A stretch of DNA of 64,000 nucleotides from Leeuwenhoekiella sp. MAR_2009_132 (GCF_000687915.1 NZ_JHZY01000004.1:2056001-2120000); one strand, 5' to 3'; counted from the stretch's first letter, positions 9,089 to 18,362 are shown. Translations and numbers: made by a program. The notes: a model not told the origin generated them from the letters alone.

Positions 9089-11104
9089 ATGAGCAACACA
9101 GATTTTGAAAACATTTCGTTTGATTTACCAAAAAATCAGAGCAACGTCATCAAGGTAATTGGTGTAGGAGGTGGTGGTAGTAATGCCATTAACCATATGT
9201 TTAGTCAGGGAATAAATGGGGTTGATTTTGTAGTTTGTAACACAGACTCGCAAGCTCTGGAAAATAGTCCGGTGCCTATACGCATTCAACTTGGTGTAAG
9301 CCTTACAGAAGGTCTTGGCGCTGGTGCAAATCCTGATGTAGGTGAGAAAGCGGCTATAGAAAGCTCTGAAGACATCAAAAGAATGTTGGGAACCAACACA
9401 AAAATGATCTTTATCACGGCCGGAATGGGTGGTGGTACAGGTACCGGTGCTGCTCCTGTCATTGCAAAAATGGCCAGAGAGCTAGACGTACTTACTGTAG
9501 GTATCGTAACAATCCCATTTCAATTTGAAGGAAAAATGCGTAATGAGCAAGCTCAATTAGGTGTTGAGCGTTTACGCAGTCACGTAGATTCACTTATTGT
9601 AATTAACAATAACAAGCTGCGTGAGGTTTATGGTAATCTTGGTTTTAAAGCTGGTTTTAGTAAAGCAGATGAAGTACTTGCTACTGCATCACGTGGTATA
9701 GCAGAAGTAATAACACATCACTATACCCAAAACATTGACCTTAGAGATGCAAAAACCGTATTAAGTAATAGTGGAACTGCCATAATGGGTAGTGCAAATG
9801 CAAGTGGTGGCAGTCGTGCTCAGGATGCCATTAGAAAAGCATTAGACTCTCCATTATTAAACGATAATAAAATTACTGGTGCTCAAAACGTATTGTTGCT
9901 TATCGTTTCTGGTACCGAAGAAATTACAATAGATGAGATTGGGGAAATCAACGATCACATTCAGGATGAGGCTGGCCACAGTGCTAACATTATTATGGGT
10001 GTAGGTGAAGAAGAAAGCCTGGGTGATGCAATCTCTGTAACTATAATTGCCACGGGTTTTAATGTAGAGCAGCAGAATGAAATCGTAAATACCGAAACAA
10101 AGAAAATTATTCATACTCTTGAAGACGAGCAACGTGCACAGCACGAGCTATCTCCAAAGAGTACCGGTACGCGCTTAAATTTTGATGCTCCTGCTCCTAA
10201 AGAAGCTGCAGAACCAGAGAAGAAACCTATCGTACATACCCTTGATGATAGTGATGACCCTATAGATTTAATGGTGAATCAAAGCAAGAAAGAGGTTGAG
10301 AAGCCAAAAATGGATTTAATCTCTACAACAGATCTTATCCGTAATATTCAGGTTATTTATGAAGAAGTTTTAGACTATTCTGTTCTAGAATCTGAGCAGG
10401 AAGATGTTGATATGGATTTTAAAATTGTAAGTGTTGAGAAACCTACAAGAGATACTCAGGTAAACCTTTTTGAAGAAGAAGAGCAGTTTACACTATCATT
10501 TGATCTTCCTCTTAATGATAAGCCAAAACAAATTACTCCAGAATCTAAGACTGATACTAAAGAAAAGGAGATTGTTTACAGCTTAAGCGATGATGTTAAT
10601 GATATTGAAGTTAATAATCCTGTCGAGATCGTTTCAGTTACCGAAGTTAATGAACAAGGTGAGAAGCGTTATAGTCTTGATGATTATATGGAGATGGAAG
10701 AGCATTTAAATAGCGCAAAACCACAACAACCGGTAAAACCGCAAGCTCCTGTAAAAAGAGAAGAAGAGCCTGTAGTTTTTGAACGCAAAACAGTAGAAGC
10801 TAAACCTCGAGTAGAAGTAAATGAAGAGGATGAAAATCCCATGAATACTCCTATATCAGAACTGCTTACTGAGCGCGCTGCAGAGCGTAAACGTATGATG
10901 AAAGAGTTTAACTATAAGTTTCAAAATAATCAATCGCGTATAGACGAGATTGAAAGACAACCAGCTTATAAAAGACAGGGTATTGATTTAAGTCAAAATC
11001 CAAGTTCTAATTCTAGTTTGTCACGTACCTCTTTGAGTAAAGATGATAACGACGAAATACAGTTAAGAAGAAACAATTCTTTCTTGCACGATAATGTTGA
11101 TTAA
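9089..11104 (+). CDS. ftsZ: FtsZ, tubulin-like division GTPase with a long linker
   Basis: Forms the Z ring. The tubulin-like core covers about residues 1-330: GVGGGGSNAINHM (about 26-38), GGGTGTGAAP (about 114-123) and NNNKLREVYG. At 671 residues it is about 290 longer than the E. coli protein. The excess is a Glu/Lys/Pro-rich, probably disordered linker (about 340-655), ending in the conserved tail NNSFLHDNVD. The linker contains a hydrophobic island around residues 415-435 (DLIRNIQVIYEEVLDYSVLE) that may be a docking segment. Long linkers are known in Flavobacteriia. A terminator-like hairpin follows 21 bases after the stop and probably ends the dcw unit. Confidence 0.97.
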   Translation: MSNTDFENISFDLPKNQSNVIKVIGVGGGGSNAINHMFSQGINGVDFVVCNTDSQALENSPVPIRIQLGVSLTEGLGAGANPDVGEKAAIESSEDIKRMLGTNTKMIFITAGMGGGTGTGAAPVIAKMARELDVLTVGIVTIPFQFEGKMRNEQAQLGVERLRSHVDSLIVINNNKLREVYGNLGFKAGFSKADEVLATASRGIAEVITHHYTQNIDLRDAKTVLSNSGTAIMGSANASGGSRAQDAIRKALDSPLLNDNKITGAQNVLLLIVSGTEEITIDEIGEINDHIQDEAGHSANIIMGVGEEESLGDAISVTIIATGFNVEQQNEIVNTETKKIIHTLEDEQRAQHELSPKSTGTRLNFDAPAPKEAAEPEKKPIVHTLDDSDDPIDLMVNQSKKEVEKPKMDLISTTDLIRNIQVIYEEVLDYSVLESEQEDVDMDFKIVSVEKPTRDTQVNLFEEEEQFTLSFDLPLNDKPKQITPESKTDTKEKEIVYSLSDDVNDIEVNNPVEIVSVTEVNEQGEKRYSLDDYMEMEEHLNSAKPQQPVKPQAPVKREEEPVVFERKTVEAKPRVEVNEEDENPMNTPISELLTERAAERKRMMKEFNYKFQNNQSRIDEIERQPAYKRQGIDLSQNPSSNSSLSRTSLSKDDNDEIQLRRNNSFLHDNVD

Positions 11105-11125
11105 TATATAGATAAATCTTTCTTT

Positions 11126-11160
11126 AAAACCCTAATAGATATCTGTTAGGGTTTTATATT
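11126..11160 (+). terminator. Rho-independent terminator after ftsZ
   Basis: A perfect 10-base inverted repeat AAAACCCTAA / TTAGGGTTTT with a 10-base spacer (11126-11155), ending in a short T-rich run. Placed just after the ftsZ stop. Confidence 0.75.
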
Positions 11161-11259
11161 TTAATAATAGTTATAGATTTAGAAGATCTTTTAGCTTTAA
11201 AAAAAGTGGGGATAACACATAATAATAGCTATCTTCGCACTCCCGAAAAACAGAAAACT

Positions 11260-11709
11260 ATGAGCTTACAGACAGATGTAATGACGGCTATGAAGACTGC
11301 GATGAAAGCAAAAGATCAAAATGCTTTAGCTTCTTTACGTGCTATTAAATCTGCAATTTTGACTGCTCAGACAGAAAGTGGGGCAAATGCAGAGTTATCT
11401 GAAGAGGAAGAGATTAAAATGCTTCAAAAGTTAGTAAAACAGCGTAAAGACAGTGCTGCGATTTATATAGAGCAAGATCGTGCAGAAATGGCACAAGAAG
11501 AGCTAGCTCAAGCGGCTGTTATTGAACAGTTTTTGCCAGAACAACTTAGTGAAGAAGAAATTGAAAAAGTTGTGATAGCTGTTATAGAACAAACAGAAGC
11601 TACTGGTATGCAAGATATGGGTAAGGTTATGGGGTTAGTATCTCAAGAGCTTGCCGGGAAAGCAGACGGTAAAACAATATCAACAATTGTAAGAAAAAAA
11701 TTAGCTTAA
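11260..11709 (+). CDS. GatB/YqeY domain protein
   Basis: Small helical protein of the YqeY family, related to the tail domain of the amidotransferase subunit GatB. Its cellular role is not settled. 149 residues from the ATG at 11260 (MSLQTDVMTAMKTAMK). An upstream TTG-type start would add about 18 residues that do not look like the family. Typical stretches are LRAIKSAI, EEEIKMLQKLVKQRKDS and the C-terminal GKVMGLVSQELAGKADG. Single gene between the ftsZ terminator and the tRNA. Confidence 0.9.
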   Translation: MSLQTDVMTAMKTAMKAKDQNALASLRAIKSAILTAQTESGANAELSEEEEIKMLQKLVKQRKDSAAIYIEQDRAEMAQEELAQAAVIEQFLPEQLSEEEIEKVVIAVIEQTEATGMQDMGKVMGLVSQELAGKADGKTISTIVRKKLA

Positions 11710-11711
11710 GA

Positions 11712-11730
11712 GTTTACGCTTTCGCGGAAA
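11712..11730. repeat. Short GC-rich motif, copy upstream of tRNA-Arg
   Basis: GTTTACGCTTTCGCGGAAA lies four bases before the tRNA. Its reverse complement recurs with one mismatch inside valS at 33771-33789, and a 12-of-13 match to its core lies in ftsA at 8260-8272. An 18-of-19 match in this AT-rich DNA is unlikely by chance. I infer a short dispersed repeat of unknown role. Confidence 0.45.
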
Positions 11731-11733
11731 AAT

Positions 11734-11807
11734 GGCCTCGTGGCGCAACTGAATAGCGCATCAGATTTCGGCTCTGAGGGTTGGGGGTTTGAATCCCTCC
11801 GAGGTCA
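11734..11807 (+). tRNA. tRNA-Arg, anticodon UCG
   Basis: Full cloverleaf read by eye. Acceptor stem GGCCTCG pairs with CGAGGTC (one G-T). The anticodon arm TCAGA-TTTCGGC-TCTGA gives anticodon TCG. The T arm has loop TTTGAAT with a five-pair stem. Discriminator A at 11807; CCA is not encoded. A strong hairpin terminator follows directly. Confidence 0.93.
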
Positions 11808-11817
11808 CTAAAAAAAA

Positions 11818-11856
11818 GAGATAAATATCCAATATAGGATGTTTATCTCTTTTTTG
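11818..11856 (+). terminator. Rho-independent terminator after tRNA-Arg
   Basis: Thirteen-base stem GAGATAAATATCC (11818-11830) / GGATGTTTATCTC (11837-11849) with one wobble pair, a six-base loop and six T's. It begins 11 bases after the tRNA. Confidence 0.85.
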
Positions 11857-12029
11857 TTTTTACAAAATTCTTTAATTCAATATAGCTAAAATCCTTTTAA
11901 ATTTGTTCGTCTGTAGTTTACATTTGTAAGAAATTTATTTAATCATAAATATTTATTTTAAGTATATCTTTTTATATATCGATAATACTTGTATTTAGTC
12001 TTAAGATTTTATAATTGTAAGTTTTGTTT

Positions 12030-12761
12030 ATGCGAGATAGTTCTACACAAGATTATAATTCATTAAGATATATAGTGTACCTCGCTCTTGTATCAGCGGT
12101 GCTAAGTTGTTCAACGATTCTCTATACTTCACTATTCACAGCGCGTTTAGTACGAATTCTATACGCTACTGTACTCATAGGGTTTTATTTGATACGATTT
12201 AAAAAAGGAAAAAAAATATTCCATTTGGCATTGATTTTTTTTTGGATGCGAGATGTTTGCGCAATTTATTACGAAGCTAATCTAGGGGTATTCTTTTATT
12301 TTGGTTTAGGAACTGTTGCGTACTTGCTACTTTTTTTTAAACAATTAAAAAATTTAATGCATTTGAAGTTTGAGGCTCCATCTATTATCGCAACTGGTTT
12401 ATTCACCCTTGCATGTTTTATAATTTTATTTAATCTGAAATATTTAATTGGTGATGCCTCTGAAGGATCTATTGTAATTTATTATTTCTACTTTTTTGGT
12501 ACAAGTATTATAGTTCTCATTTTGCTTTCTATATATTATTACTACAGAATGGGTAGTCTTAGGGCACTCGTCTTTTCTTTTGCAATATTTAGCTTAATGA
12601 TTTCTGACGTATCTTCATATTTTGGTTACTATTTAGGAGTAAATCCACTTTTTTTAATCACAGGGGTTTTCTATATTATAGCTTTAGTTTTGCTTATAAA
12701 TTTTTTAGTTAGACCATCACTTATTTCAGAAGAGAATAGAATTGAGAACGATCTATTTTGA
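12030..12761 (+). CDS. 8-TM protein, YhhN/TMEM86-like paralogue 1
   Basis: No certain function. 243 residues from ATG 12030 (a TTG two codons upstream is possible), nearly all hydrophobic, with about eight membrane segments. It is a paralogue of the next two genes: all three share FxxRDxxxxxYE in the third segment, a Tyr-rich segment six, and LRSL/LRAL...SD in segment seven. Spacing and motif placement resemble the YhhN (lysoplasmalogenase, TMEM86) family, whose hallmarks are GD in segment three and SD in segment seven. Here GD is replaced by RD, so catalytic activity on lysoplasmalogen is uncertain. The family call is inference from pattern; the paralogy is directly visible. The surrounding DNA is very AT rich. 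Confidence 0.75.
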   Translation: MRDSSTQDYNSLRYIVYLALVSAVLSCSTILYTSLFTARLVRILYATVLIGFYLIRFKKGKKIFHLALIFFWMRDVCAIYYEANLGVFFYFGLGTVAYLLLFFKQLKNLMHLKFEAPSIIATGLFTLACFIILFNLKYLIGDASEGSIVIYYFYFFGTSIIVLILLSIYYYYRMGSLRALVFSFAIFSLMISDVSSYFGYYLGVNPLFLITGVFYIIALVLLINFLVRPSLISEENRIENDLF

Positions 12762-12915
12762 ATAATTTAAAGGATTTGAAATTATATTTTATGGCTATAG
12801 ATTTATCATTGTTTTATAATTGTTTAAAGCATAAATAATTAGATATAGAGAATGATAGTTTTAAAAAATAATTATGTTAATTTGAAGTCAATTTTTTTTT
12901 AATAATAAAAGATAA

Positions 12916-13635
12916 GTGTTTTCAATTCGTAAGTATTTTAAGCTAGAGGTAATAACCGTAGTATTACTAATTGTTAATTTAGCTGTAACACATTTTTTAG
13001 AGTTAGATACCTTCAGGCTTGTACGTTTATTTTCTTTAAGTATATTAATAGGTTTTTATTTTTACAGACGGCATGTTAAAAGTGTGTGGGTTATTTATGC
13101 ATTCCTTTTTTTTCTAATACGTGACATTGCTTACCAATTTTTTGAAGTTTCCTGGGGTGCAGAGACCTATATGACATTTGCTACATTGGGTTATTTCTTG
13201 CTCGTATTAGATAGAGTCCCTTTCTTTAGAGGTACCAGGTTTAGTCTTTTTGCTGTTATTTTTGGTTTGTTACTGGTTGTTGCAAATGGAACTATATTAT
13301 TTGAATTAGGAAATATTGTTTCAAACCACGTAAACAATAATTTAGAGCTTCTTTTATTTTATCTATATGGTGTTTCTCTAATTACCCTTATTCTATCAGC
13401 CTACTATTACAACCATAGATTAAATAGCATGCGTTCCCTACTTTTTTTAATGATGGTTTTTTGTTTTGTAGCATCAGATATTGCGTCATGTTTAGCTTAC
13501 TATATTGATTTGCAAGGATTGTATTATTTAGATCGTACAATGTTTATTTTAAGTATGGCGTTATTGGTAAACTTTGGTCTCAATATTAAAGGTGCAGCAA
13601 CGGAAGAGGTAGATTTTATATCTCTTCAGGAGTAG
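12916..13635 (+). CDS. 8-TM protein, YhhN/TMEM86-like paralogue 2
   Basis: 239 residues starting at GTG 12916; no ATG is available near the N-terminus. Same layout as its neighbours: FFLIRDIAYQFFE in segment three, YYYNHRLNSMRSLLF before segment seven, and VASDIASCLAYY within it. It is the most diverged of the three. It is separated from paralogue 1 by about 155 AT-rich bases and from paralogue 3 by 115, so each copy may have its own promoter. Function unknown; YhhN-like by inference only. Confidence 0.72.
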   Translation: MFSIRKYFKLEVITVVLLIVNLAVTHFLELDTFRLVRLFSLSILIGFYFYRRHVKSVWVIYAFLFFLIRDIAYQFFEVSWGAETYMTFATLGYFLLVLDRVPFFRGTRFSLFAVIFGLLLVVANGTILFELGNIVSNHVNNNLELLLFYLYGVSLITLILSAYYYNHRLNSMRSLLFLMMVFCFVASDIASCLAYYIDLQGLYYLDRTMFILSMALLVNFGLNIKGAATEEVDFISLQE

Positions 13636-13750
13636 TTTATTGTTTAAAATGTACGTTTTTTAATAATTGAGTGTATAGAGCAACACTTAATATTTGTAAA
13701 TAGCTTAAATTGAGGTTAGAAGGAATCCATATCTAATAGAATTATTATAG

Positions 13751-14497
13751 ATGGGAGTGAATTGTGCAGCAAATGAACTTAAAAAGAAATCTACCTGGTT
13801 AAACAAATTGGTTTACTTGGGTGGGTTTTTGATTATTTGCAACGTGCTTTCGGTGATTTATTTGCCAGTAATTACAACACGATATTTGCGCCTTATTTCC
13901 TCTGTAATTATTCTCTTGTATTATCTTTTTTTACTTCCAAAACATAACCTATTCTTCTTTTTTGCAATTACGGCTTTTATAATTAGAGATTATTTCTCAA
14001 TCTACTACGAGTCGCAGATGAGTACCTATCTTTATTTTGTTTTTGGCTTTTTAGCCTATTCTATTTTAATTATTAAGCAGGCTAGAAATCTTCGTACGTA
14101 TAGGGTACAACTCCCCTCAATACTTTCGTTATTTTTATTTGCGATTGCTAGTTTCTTCATACTAATTTTATTAGAGACTTTAGTGCAGGAAAATTTTACA
14201 GGTTCTGCAACAACCTACTTCTTCTACAGTATGGGAACCAGCATAATATTCTTATTATTTATTGCCATTTACTACCATTATAGATTGGGTAATTTAAGGT
14301 CGCTAATCTTTTCGTTTAGTGTTTTCTCGTTTATGCTATCTGATGCTTTGTGTTGCTTTGCCTATTATATGGATTTATATAATCTTTATATTGGTGTACG
14401 ATTATTCTATATTTTGGGGTTAATTCTTCTTACCAATTATGCAGTAAATACAACATTGCGTCAAAAAGAACTGAGTCTCAAAGACGAGCTACTGTAA
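13751..14497 (+). CDS. 8-TM protein, YhhN/TMEM86-like paralogue 3
   Basis: 248 residues, ATG start, with a short hydrophilic N-terminus (about residues 1-17) before the first membrane segment. Shares with paralogue 1 AFIIRDYFSIYYE (segment three), FYSMGTSIIFLL (segment six), YHYRLGNLRSLIFSFSVFS and MLSDALCCFAYYMDLY (segment seven). It is closer to paralogue 1 than to 2, which suggests two successive duplications. Same caution on function as for the other two. Confidence 0.75.
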   Translation: MGVNCAANELKKKSTWLNKLVYLGGFLIICNVLSVIYLPVITTRYLRLISSVIILLYYLFLLPKHNLFFFFAITAFIIRDYFSIYYESQMSTYLYFVFGFLAYSILIIKQARNLRTYRVQLPSILSLFLFAIASFFILILLETLVQENFTGSATTYFFYSMGTSIIFLLFIAIYYHYRLGNLRSLIFSFSVFSFMLSDALCCFAYYMDLYNLYIGVRLFYILGLILLTNYAVNTTLRQKELSLKDELL

Positions 14498-14616
14498 ATT
14501 TTAAATAACATTTAAACTTAAATTTTACAAATACGCATTCTTTGATTATTCATTAATTAAAATTGCTATACAACCCTTATTTTTTTGCGTAAATTCGCAG
14601 GCAATTAAAATTTCTC

Positions 14617-15693
14617 ATGTTAGAACGATTAAACTTTATAAAACAACGCTTTGACGAAGTAAGTGATCTTATTATTCAGCCAGATATTATTTCTGATCAG
14701 AAGCGTTATGTAGAGCTCAATAAAGAATATAAAGATTTGCGCGCCATAATGGATGAGCGTGACAACTATATTAAGCATATACAGCGCATAGACGAGGCTA
14801 AAGAGATTATTGCCGATGGTAGTGATCCTGAAATGACGGAGATGGCAAAGATGCAGTTAGAAGAGGCAGAAGAGGCTGTTCCGGCTTTAGAGGAGAAAAT
14901 TAGATTTATGCTGGTTCCTAAAGATCCTGAAGATTCTAAGAATGCAGTGATGGAAATTCGAGCAGGAACCGGTGGTGACGAAGCGAGTATTTTTGCAGGA
15001 GATATTTATCGTATGTATATGAAGTACTGCGAGAGTAAAGGTTGGAAAACCAGTACTATAGACTACAGCGAAGGTACAAGTGGCGGTTTTAAAGAAATTC
15101 AGGTAGAAGTAACGGGAGAAGATGTTTATGGTACGTTACGTTTTGAAGCTGGTGTTCACCGAGTTCAGCGTGTACCACAAACCGAAACTCAAGGTCGTGT
15201 ACATACTAGTGCGGCTACTGTAATGGTTTTTCCAGAAGCAGAAGAATTTGATGTTGAAATAAATCCTAAAGATGTGCGAATCGATTTTTTCTGTTCGTCA
15301 GGTCCAGGAGGTCAGTCTGTAAACACTACCTACTCTGCGGTGCGTTTGACGCATTTACCTACCGGTTTAGTAGCACAATGTCAGGATCAGAAGTCTCAAC
15401 ACAAGAACAAAGAGAAAGCCTTTAAAGTTCTTCGCTCTCGTTTATACGATATGGAACTTGCTAAAAAGCAGGAAGAAGATGCTTTAAAGCGTGGATCTAT
15501 GGTAACCAGTGGAGATCGTAGTGCAAAAATACGTACCTATAACTATCCTCAGGGTCGTGTTACAGATCACCGTATAAACCTTACGCTTTATGATCTATCA
15601 AATATTATAGACGGCGATATTCAACGAATTATTGATGAGCTTCAGCTTGTGAGTAATACAGAGAAATTAGCCGAAGGTGGCGATGCAATCTAA
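14617..15693 (+). CDS. prfA: Peptide chain release factor 1
   Basis: Class I release factor that reads UAA/UAG and triggers peptidyl-tRNA hydrolysis. 358 residues, family length. Coiled N-terminal domain, then the PCRF domain, the stop-codon tripeptide PQT at about 187-189 (the PxT element of RF1, not the SPF of RF2), and GPGGQS with GGQ at about 231-233. The C-terminus is [10 protein letters not shown]. Followed after 30 bases by pyrF on the same strand. Confidence 0.97.
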   Translation: MLERLNFIKQRFDEVSDLIIQPDIISDQKRYVELNKEYKDLRAIMDERDNYIKHIQRIDEAKEIIADGSDPEMTEMAKMQLEEAEEAVPALEEKIRFMLVPKDPEDSKNAVMEIRAGTGGDEASIFAGDIYRMYMKYCESKGWKTSTIDYSEGTSGGFKEIQVEVTGEDVYGTLRFEAGVHRVQRVPQTETQGRVHTSAATVMVFPEAEEFDVEINPKDVRIDFFCSSGPGGQSVNTTYSAVRLTHLPTGLVAQCQDQKSQHKNKEKAFKVLRSRLYDMELAKKQEEDALKRGSMVTSGDRSAKIRTYNYPQGRVTDHRINLTLYDLSNIIDGDIQRIIDELQLVSNTEKLAEGGDAI

Positions 15694-15723
15694 TCTGTAA
15701 TTTTAATTAGAAAATAAACTCCT

Positions 15724-16545
15724 TTGAATAGTCAGCAACTTATAGATCAGATAAAAAAGAAACAATCGGTGCTTTGTGTAGGTCTGGATACAGATTTAGA
15801 TAAAGTACCGAAACATTTACTGACTCTAGAAGATCCTATTTTTGAGTTTAATAAAGCAATTATAGACGCAACGCATCAGTATACTGTTGCCTACAAGCCC
15901 AATACGGCTTTCTATGAGGCATACGGTATATCAGGATGGCAGTCACTTGAGAAAACCATCAATTATCTCAATACAAACTACCCTGAAATTTTTACAATAG
16001 CAGATGCTAAGCGTGGCGACATAGGTAATACTTCTAGCCGTTACGCTAAAGCCTTTTTTGAGGATTTAGGCTTCGATTCGGTTACTACCGCTCCTTATAT
16101 GGGTAAAGATTCTATTGAGCCCTTTTTGGCATTTGCCGGAAAGTTTACAATCATGCTCGCCCTCACATCTAATCCCGGGGCATTTGATTTTCAAACCCAG
16201 AAAGTAGATGGGGTAGAACTTTATAAAAAAGTGCTTGAGACTTCTAAAACCTGGGAAAATAGTGACCGATTAATGTATGTAGTAGGCGCGACTAAGGCAG
16301 AATATCTTGCAGAAATTCGTAAAATAATACCAGACGCATTTTTGTTAGTTCCCGGTGTAGGAGCGCAAGGTGGAAGTGTTGATGACGTTTTTAAATATGG
16401 AGCTAACGCTAATGCGGGGCTTCTTATAAACTCATCTCGCGGAATTATTTATGCTTCTACCAAAGAAGACTTTGCAGAGACTGCAAACGCTGAAGCAAAG
16501 AGATTGCAGGAACAAATGTCCGTTCATCTTCAAAAGTTAAGCTAA
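15724..16545 (+). CDS. pyrF: Orotidine 5'-phosphate decarboxylase (type 2)
   Basis: Last step of de novo UMP synthesis, OMP to UMP. 273 residues, the longer type 2 subfamily common in Bacteroidota and Actinobacteria. Catalytic signature ADAKRGDIGNTS at about residues 92-103; phosphate-binding region VPGVGAQGGS. The start is TTG and gives MNSQQLIDQI; no suitable ATG lies upstream. Its partner pyrE is at 42.9 kb, not linked. Confidence 0.96.
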   Translation: MNSQQLIDQIKKKQSVLCVGLDTDLDKVPKHLLTLEDPIFEFNKAIIDATHQYTVAYKPNTAFYEAYGISGWQSLEKTINYLNTNYPEIFTIADAKRGDIGNTSSRYAKAFFEDLGFDSVTTAPYMGKDSIEPFLAFAGKFTIMLALTSNPGAFDFQTQKVDGVELYKKVLETSKTWENSDRLMYVVGATKAEYLAEIRKIIPDAFLLVPGVGAQGGSVDDVFKYGANANAGLLINSSRGIIYASTKEDFAETANAEAKRLQEQMSVHLQKLS

Positions 16546-16563
16546 ACGCATAATTTTGGCGCT

Positions 16564-17343
16564 ATGAAAGATCAATTAGGGCGTCTCATTCAAATACAAG
16601 AACCGCCTCAACGTATTATTTGTTTAGTACCTAGTTTATCTGAACTCTTAGTAGATTTAGGTCTTGGTGAATTCCTTGTAGGTGTTACTAAGTTCTGCGT
16701 ACATCCTCACAACTTAAGAACCGAAAAAACAGTTGTTGGAGGTACTAAAACCATTCATAAACATAAAATAGCCGCTTTAAATCCTGATTTTATTCTCTGT
16801 AATAAAGAAGAAAACACAATTGATATTGTTAAGACCTGTGAGGCTTTAGCACCTGTATATGTATCAGATATAAATAGTTTTGAAGACTTGTATGTCTTTC
16901 TTTCTCATCTGGGAGCGCTCTTTAATATTCAAGAAAAAACAGCTTCTTTTATTCTTGATATAAAGAGTAAACGCGAAGCTTTCCGAAGAAAAACAGCTGA
17001 TTTGCCAGAGCGCAAAGTTGCCTATCTTATTTGGAAAAATCCTTTAATGGTTGCAGGGCGTGACAACTTTATAAATGTGCTTTTACACGAGTTAAATTTG
17101 AAAAATATCTTTGAAGTTAAAGAGGGGCGTTATCCACAAATAGAAAATGCAGAATTGAAAACCGCAGAATTGGTTTTTCTTTCTTCAGAACCATTTCCAT
17201 TTACAGAACAACATATTAAAGAATTTCAAAATTTTACCGATGCTAAAATTAGTTGTGTAGATGGGGAGTATTTTAGTTGGTACGGCAGTAGGCTTTTAAA
17301 AGCATTTGATTATTTTGAAAAGCTACTCAAATCTTTAAATTAA
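16564..17343 (+). CDS. Helical-backbone metal/corrinoid receptor-like protein without signal peptide
   Basis: 259 residues resembling the BtuF/TroA-type periplasmic binding fold: QRIICLVPSLSELLVDLG at about residues 17-34, the LNPDFILCNKEEN turn, and a C-terminal lobe with SSEPFPF. It starts straight in the folded domain, with no signal peptide or lipobox, so it is predicted cytoplasmic. Proteins of this sort occur in Bacteroidota and are often labelled cobalamin-binding; the ligand here is not known. Follows pyrF by 18 bases. No transporter genes are adjacent. A B12-dependent mutase lies 3 kb downstream, which may be chance. Confidence 0.8.
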   Translation: MKDQLGRLIQIQEPPQRIICLVPSLSELLVDLGLGEFLVGVTKFCVHPHNLRTEKTVVGGTKTIHKHKIAALNPDFILCNKEENTIDIVKTCEALAPVYVSDINSFEDLYVFLSHLGALFNIQEKTASFILDIKSKREAFRRKTADLPERKVAYLIWKNPLMVAGRDNFINVLLHELNLKNIFEVKEGRYPQIENAELKTAELVFLSSEPFPFTEQHIKEFQNFTDAKISCVDGEYFSWYGSRLLKAFDYFEKLLKSLN

Positions 17344-17369
17344 AAAAGCCACCTCAGTGGATGGCTTTA
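17342..17369 (-). terminator. Hairpin terminator between convergent genes
   Basis: AAAGCCA (17345-17351) pairs with TGGCTTT (17362-17368). Read on the minus strand it ends in a run of T's, so it best serves the PfkB kinase gene, but it may work for both strands. Confidence 0.6.
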
Positions 17370-17377
17370 TATAGTTT

Positions 17378-18358
17378 CTAAAGTCCGTAATTAGAAATAC
17401 GTATCTCTTCAGTTTCCTGAGCCGTTTTAAAAACATCCCAGTCTTTACCCTGAGTACGTCTGGCACCTAGGATGTTTGCAAATTGTCCTGCTTTAACTGG
17501 GTCATTATATTTAGCAAAACCATATGCGAGTCCGCCTGCAAAAGAATCTCCGCAGCCGGTTGTGTCTACAACTTTAGCTACCTTAATTGATGCGATCCAG
17601 TCTTTTTTAAGTTTTCCATTTTCTAACTGATATAAAATGCAGCCTCTAGAATCCATAGTTACATAAAAGAAGGAAACGCCTTTTTTAAGAACGTACTTTG
17701 CCAGATCATCTAAGTGACCGGTGGCGTTATCATCATATATAGATGGGATCTCGTGCTCGTATTCATTAGCGAAAGACATGCATTGTGACTCTTCAAGATT
17801 CATTTTTAAGACATCAATATACGGGAGCCATTCATCCTGATCAACCCAGAATTTACGATGCCTGTGTCCTTTTACATCCATCGCTGTTGTAGCGCCGTGT
17901 GCATCAAAAATAATTATGCCCTTGCTGTGTTTCTTAATATATTTTAAAGTGCTTAAACTTATCTCAAAATCTGTAATAGGCACAAAAACAAAAGCATCTG
18001 CGTCAAGATGCTTTTTGATATGCTTCGGGCGTATAGGATTCATACAGGCAAGCTGTTTTTCTTCCCGGTTATTTTGATCTTTAAAGTCAAGTAGAATTAC
18101 TGTGCCACGGTCTTCTTTACTATTAATTCCGGCGAGATCAATATTTTTAAAATCTTTAAATTCAGTTGCAATGCCTTCACGATCTTTTTTATGAATATTA
18201 GAAACCGGAGTAACGGTTCCTTCACTATCTAAAAGTTTTGAAAGGGCAATAACAGGATGTGTTACGCAGCCGTAACGCATAATAATATCATTCTCATAGG
18301 TTGAGATGGTATCTCTAGGAATAGGTCCTGCTACAACTATTTTTAAAGGTTTTGTCAT
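17378..18358 (-). CDS. PfkB-family carbohydrate/nucleoside kinase
   Basis: Ribokinase-fold kinase; substrate not identifiable from sequence. 326 residues from the ATG at 18358 (MTKPLKIVVAGPIPRD). An in-frame start seven codons upstream would overlap the preceding gene. The second PfkB signature VVDTTGCGDSFAGGLAYGF (about residues 258-276) holds the catalytic Asp in GCGDS. The N-terminal glycine signature is weak: AGPIPRDT replaces the usual GxxxxD pattern. It lies four bases after the DUF4197 gene, so they are probably co-transcribed. Confidence 0.88.
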   Translation of the reverse strand: MTKPLKIVVAGPIPRDTISTYENDIIMRYGCVTHPVIALSKLLDSEGTVTPVSNIHKKDREGIATEFKDFKNIDLAGINSKEDRGTVILLDFKDQNNREEKQLACMNPIRPKHIKKHLDADAFVFVPITDFEISLSTLKYIKKHSKGIIIFDAHGATTAMDVKGHRHRKFWVDQDEWLPYIDVLKMNLEESQCMSFANEYEHEIPSIYDDNATGHLDDLAKYVLKKGVSFFYVTMDSRGCILYQLENGKLKKDWIASIKVAKVVDTTGCGDSFAGGLAYGFAKYNDPVKAGQFANILGARRTQGKDWDVFKTAQETEEIRISNYGL

Positions 18359-18362
18359 AAGA

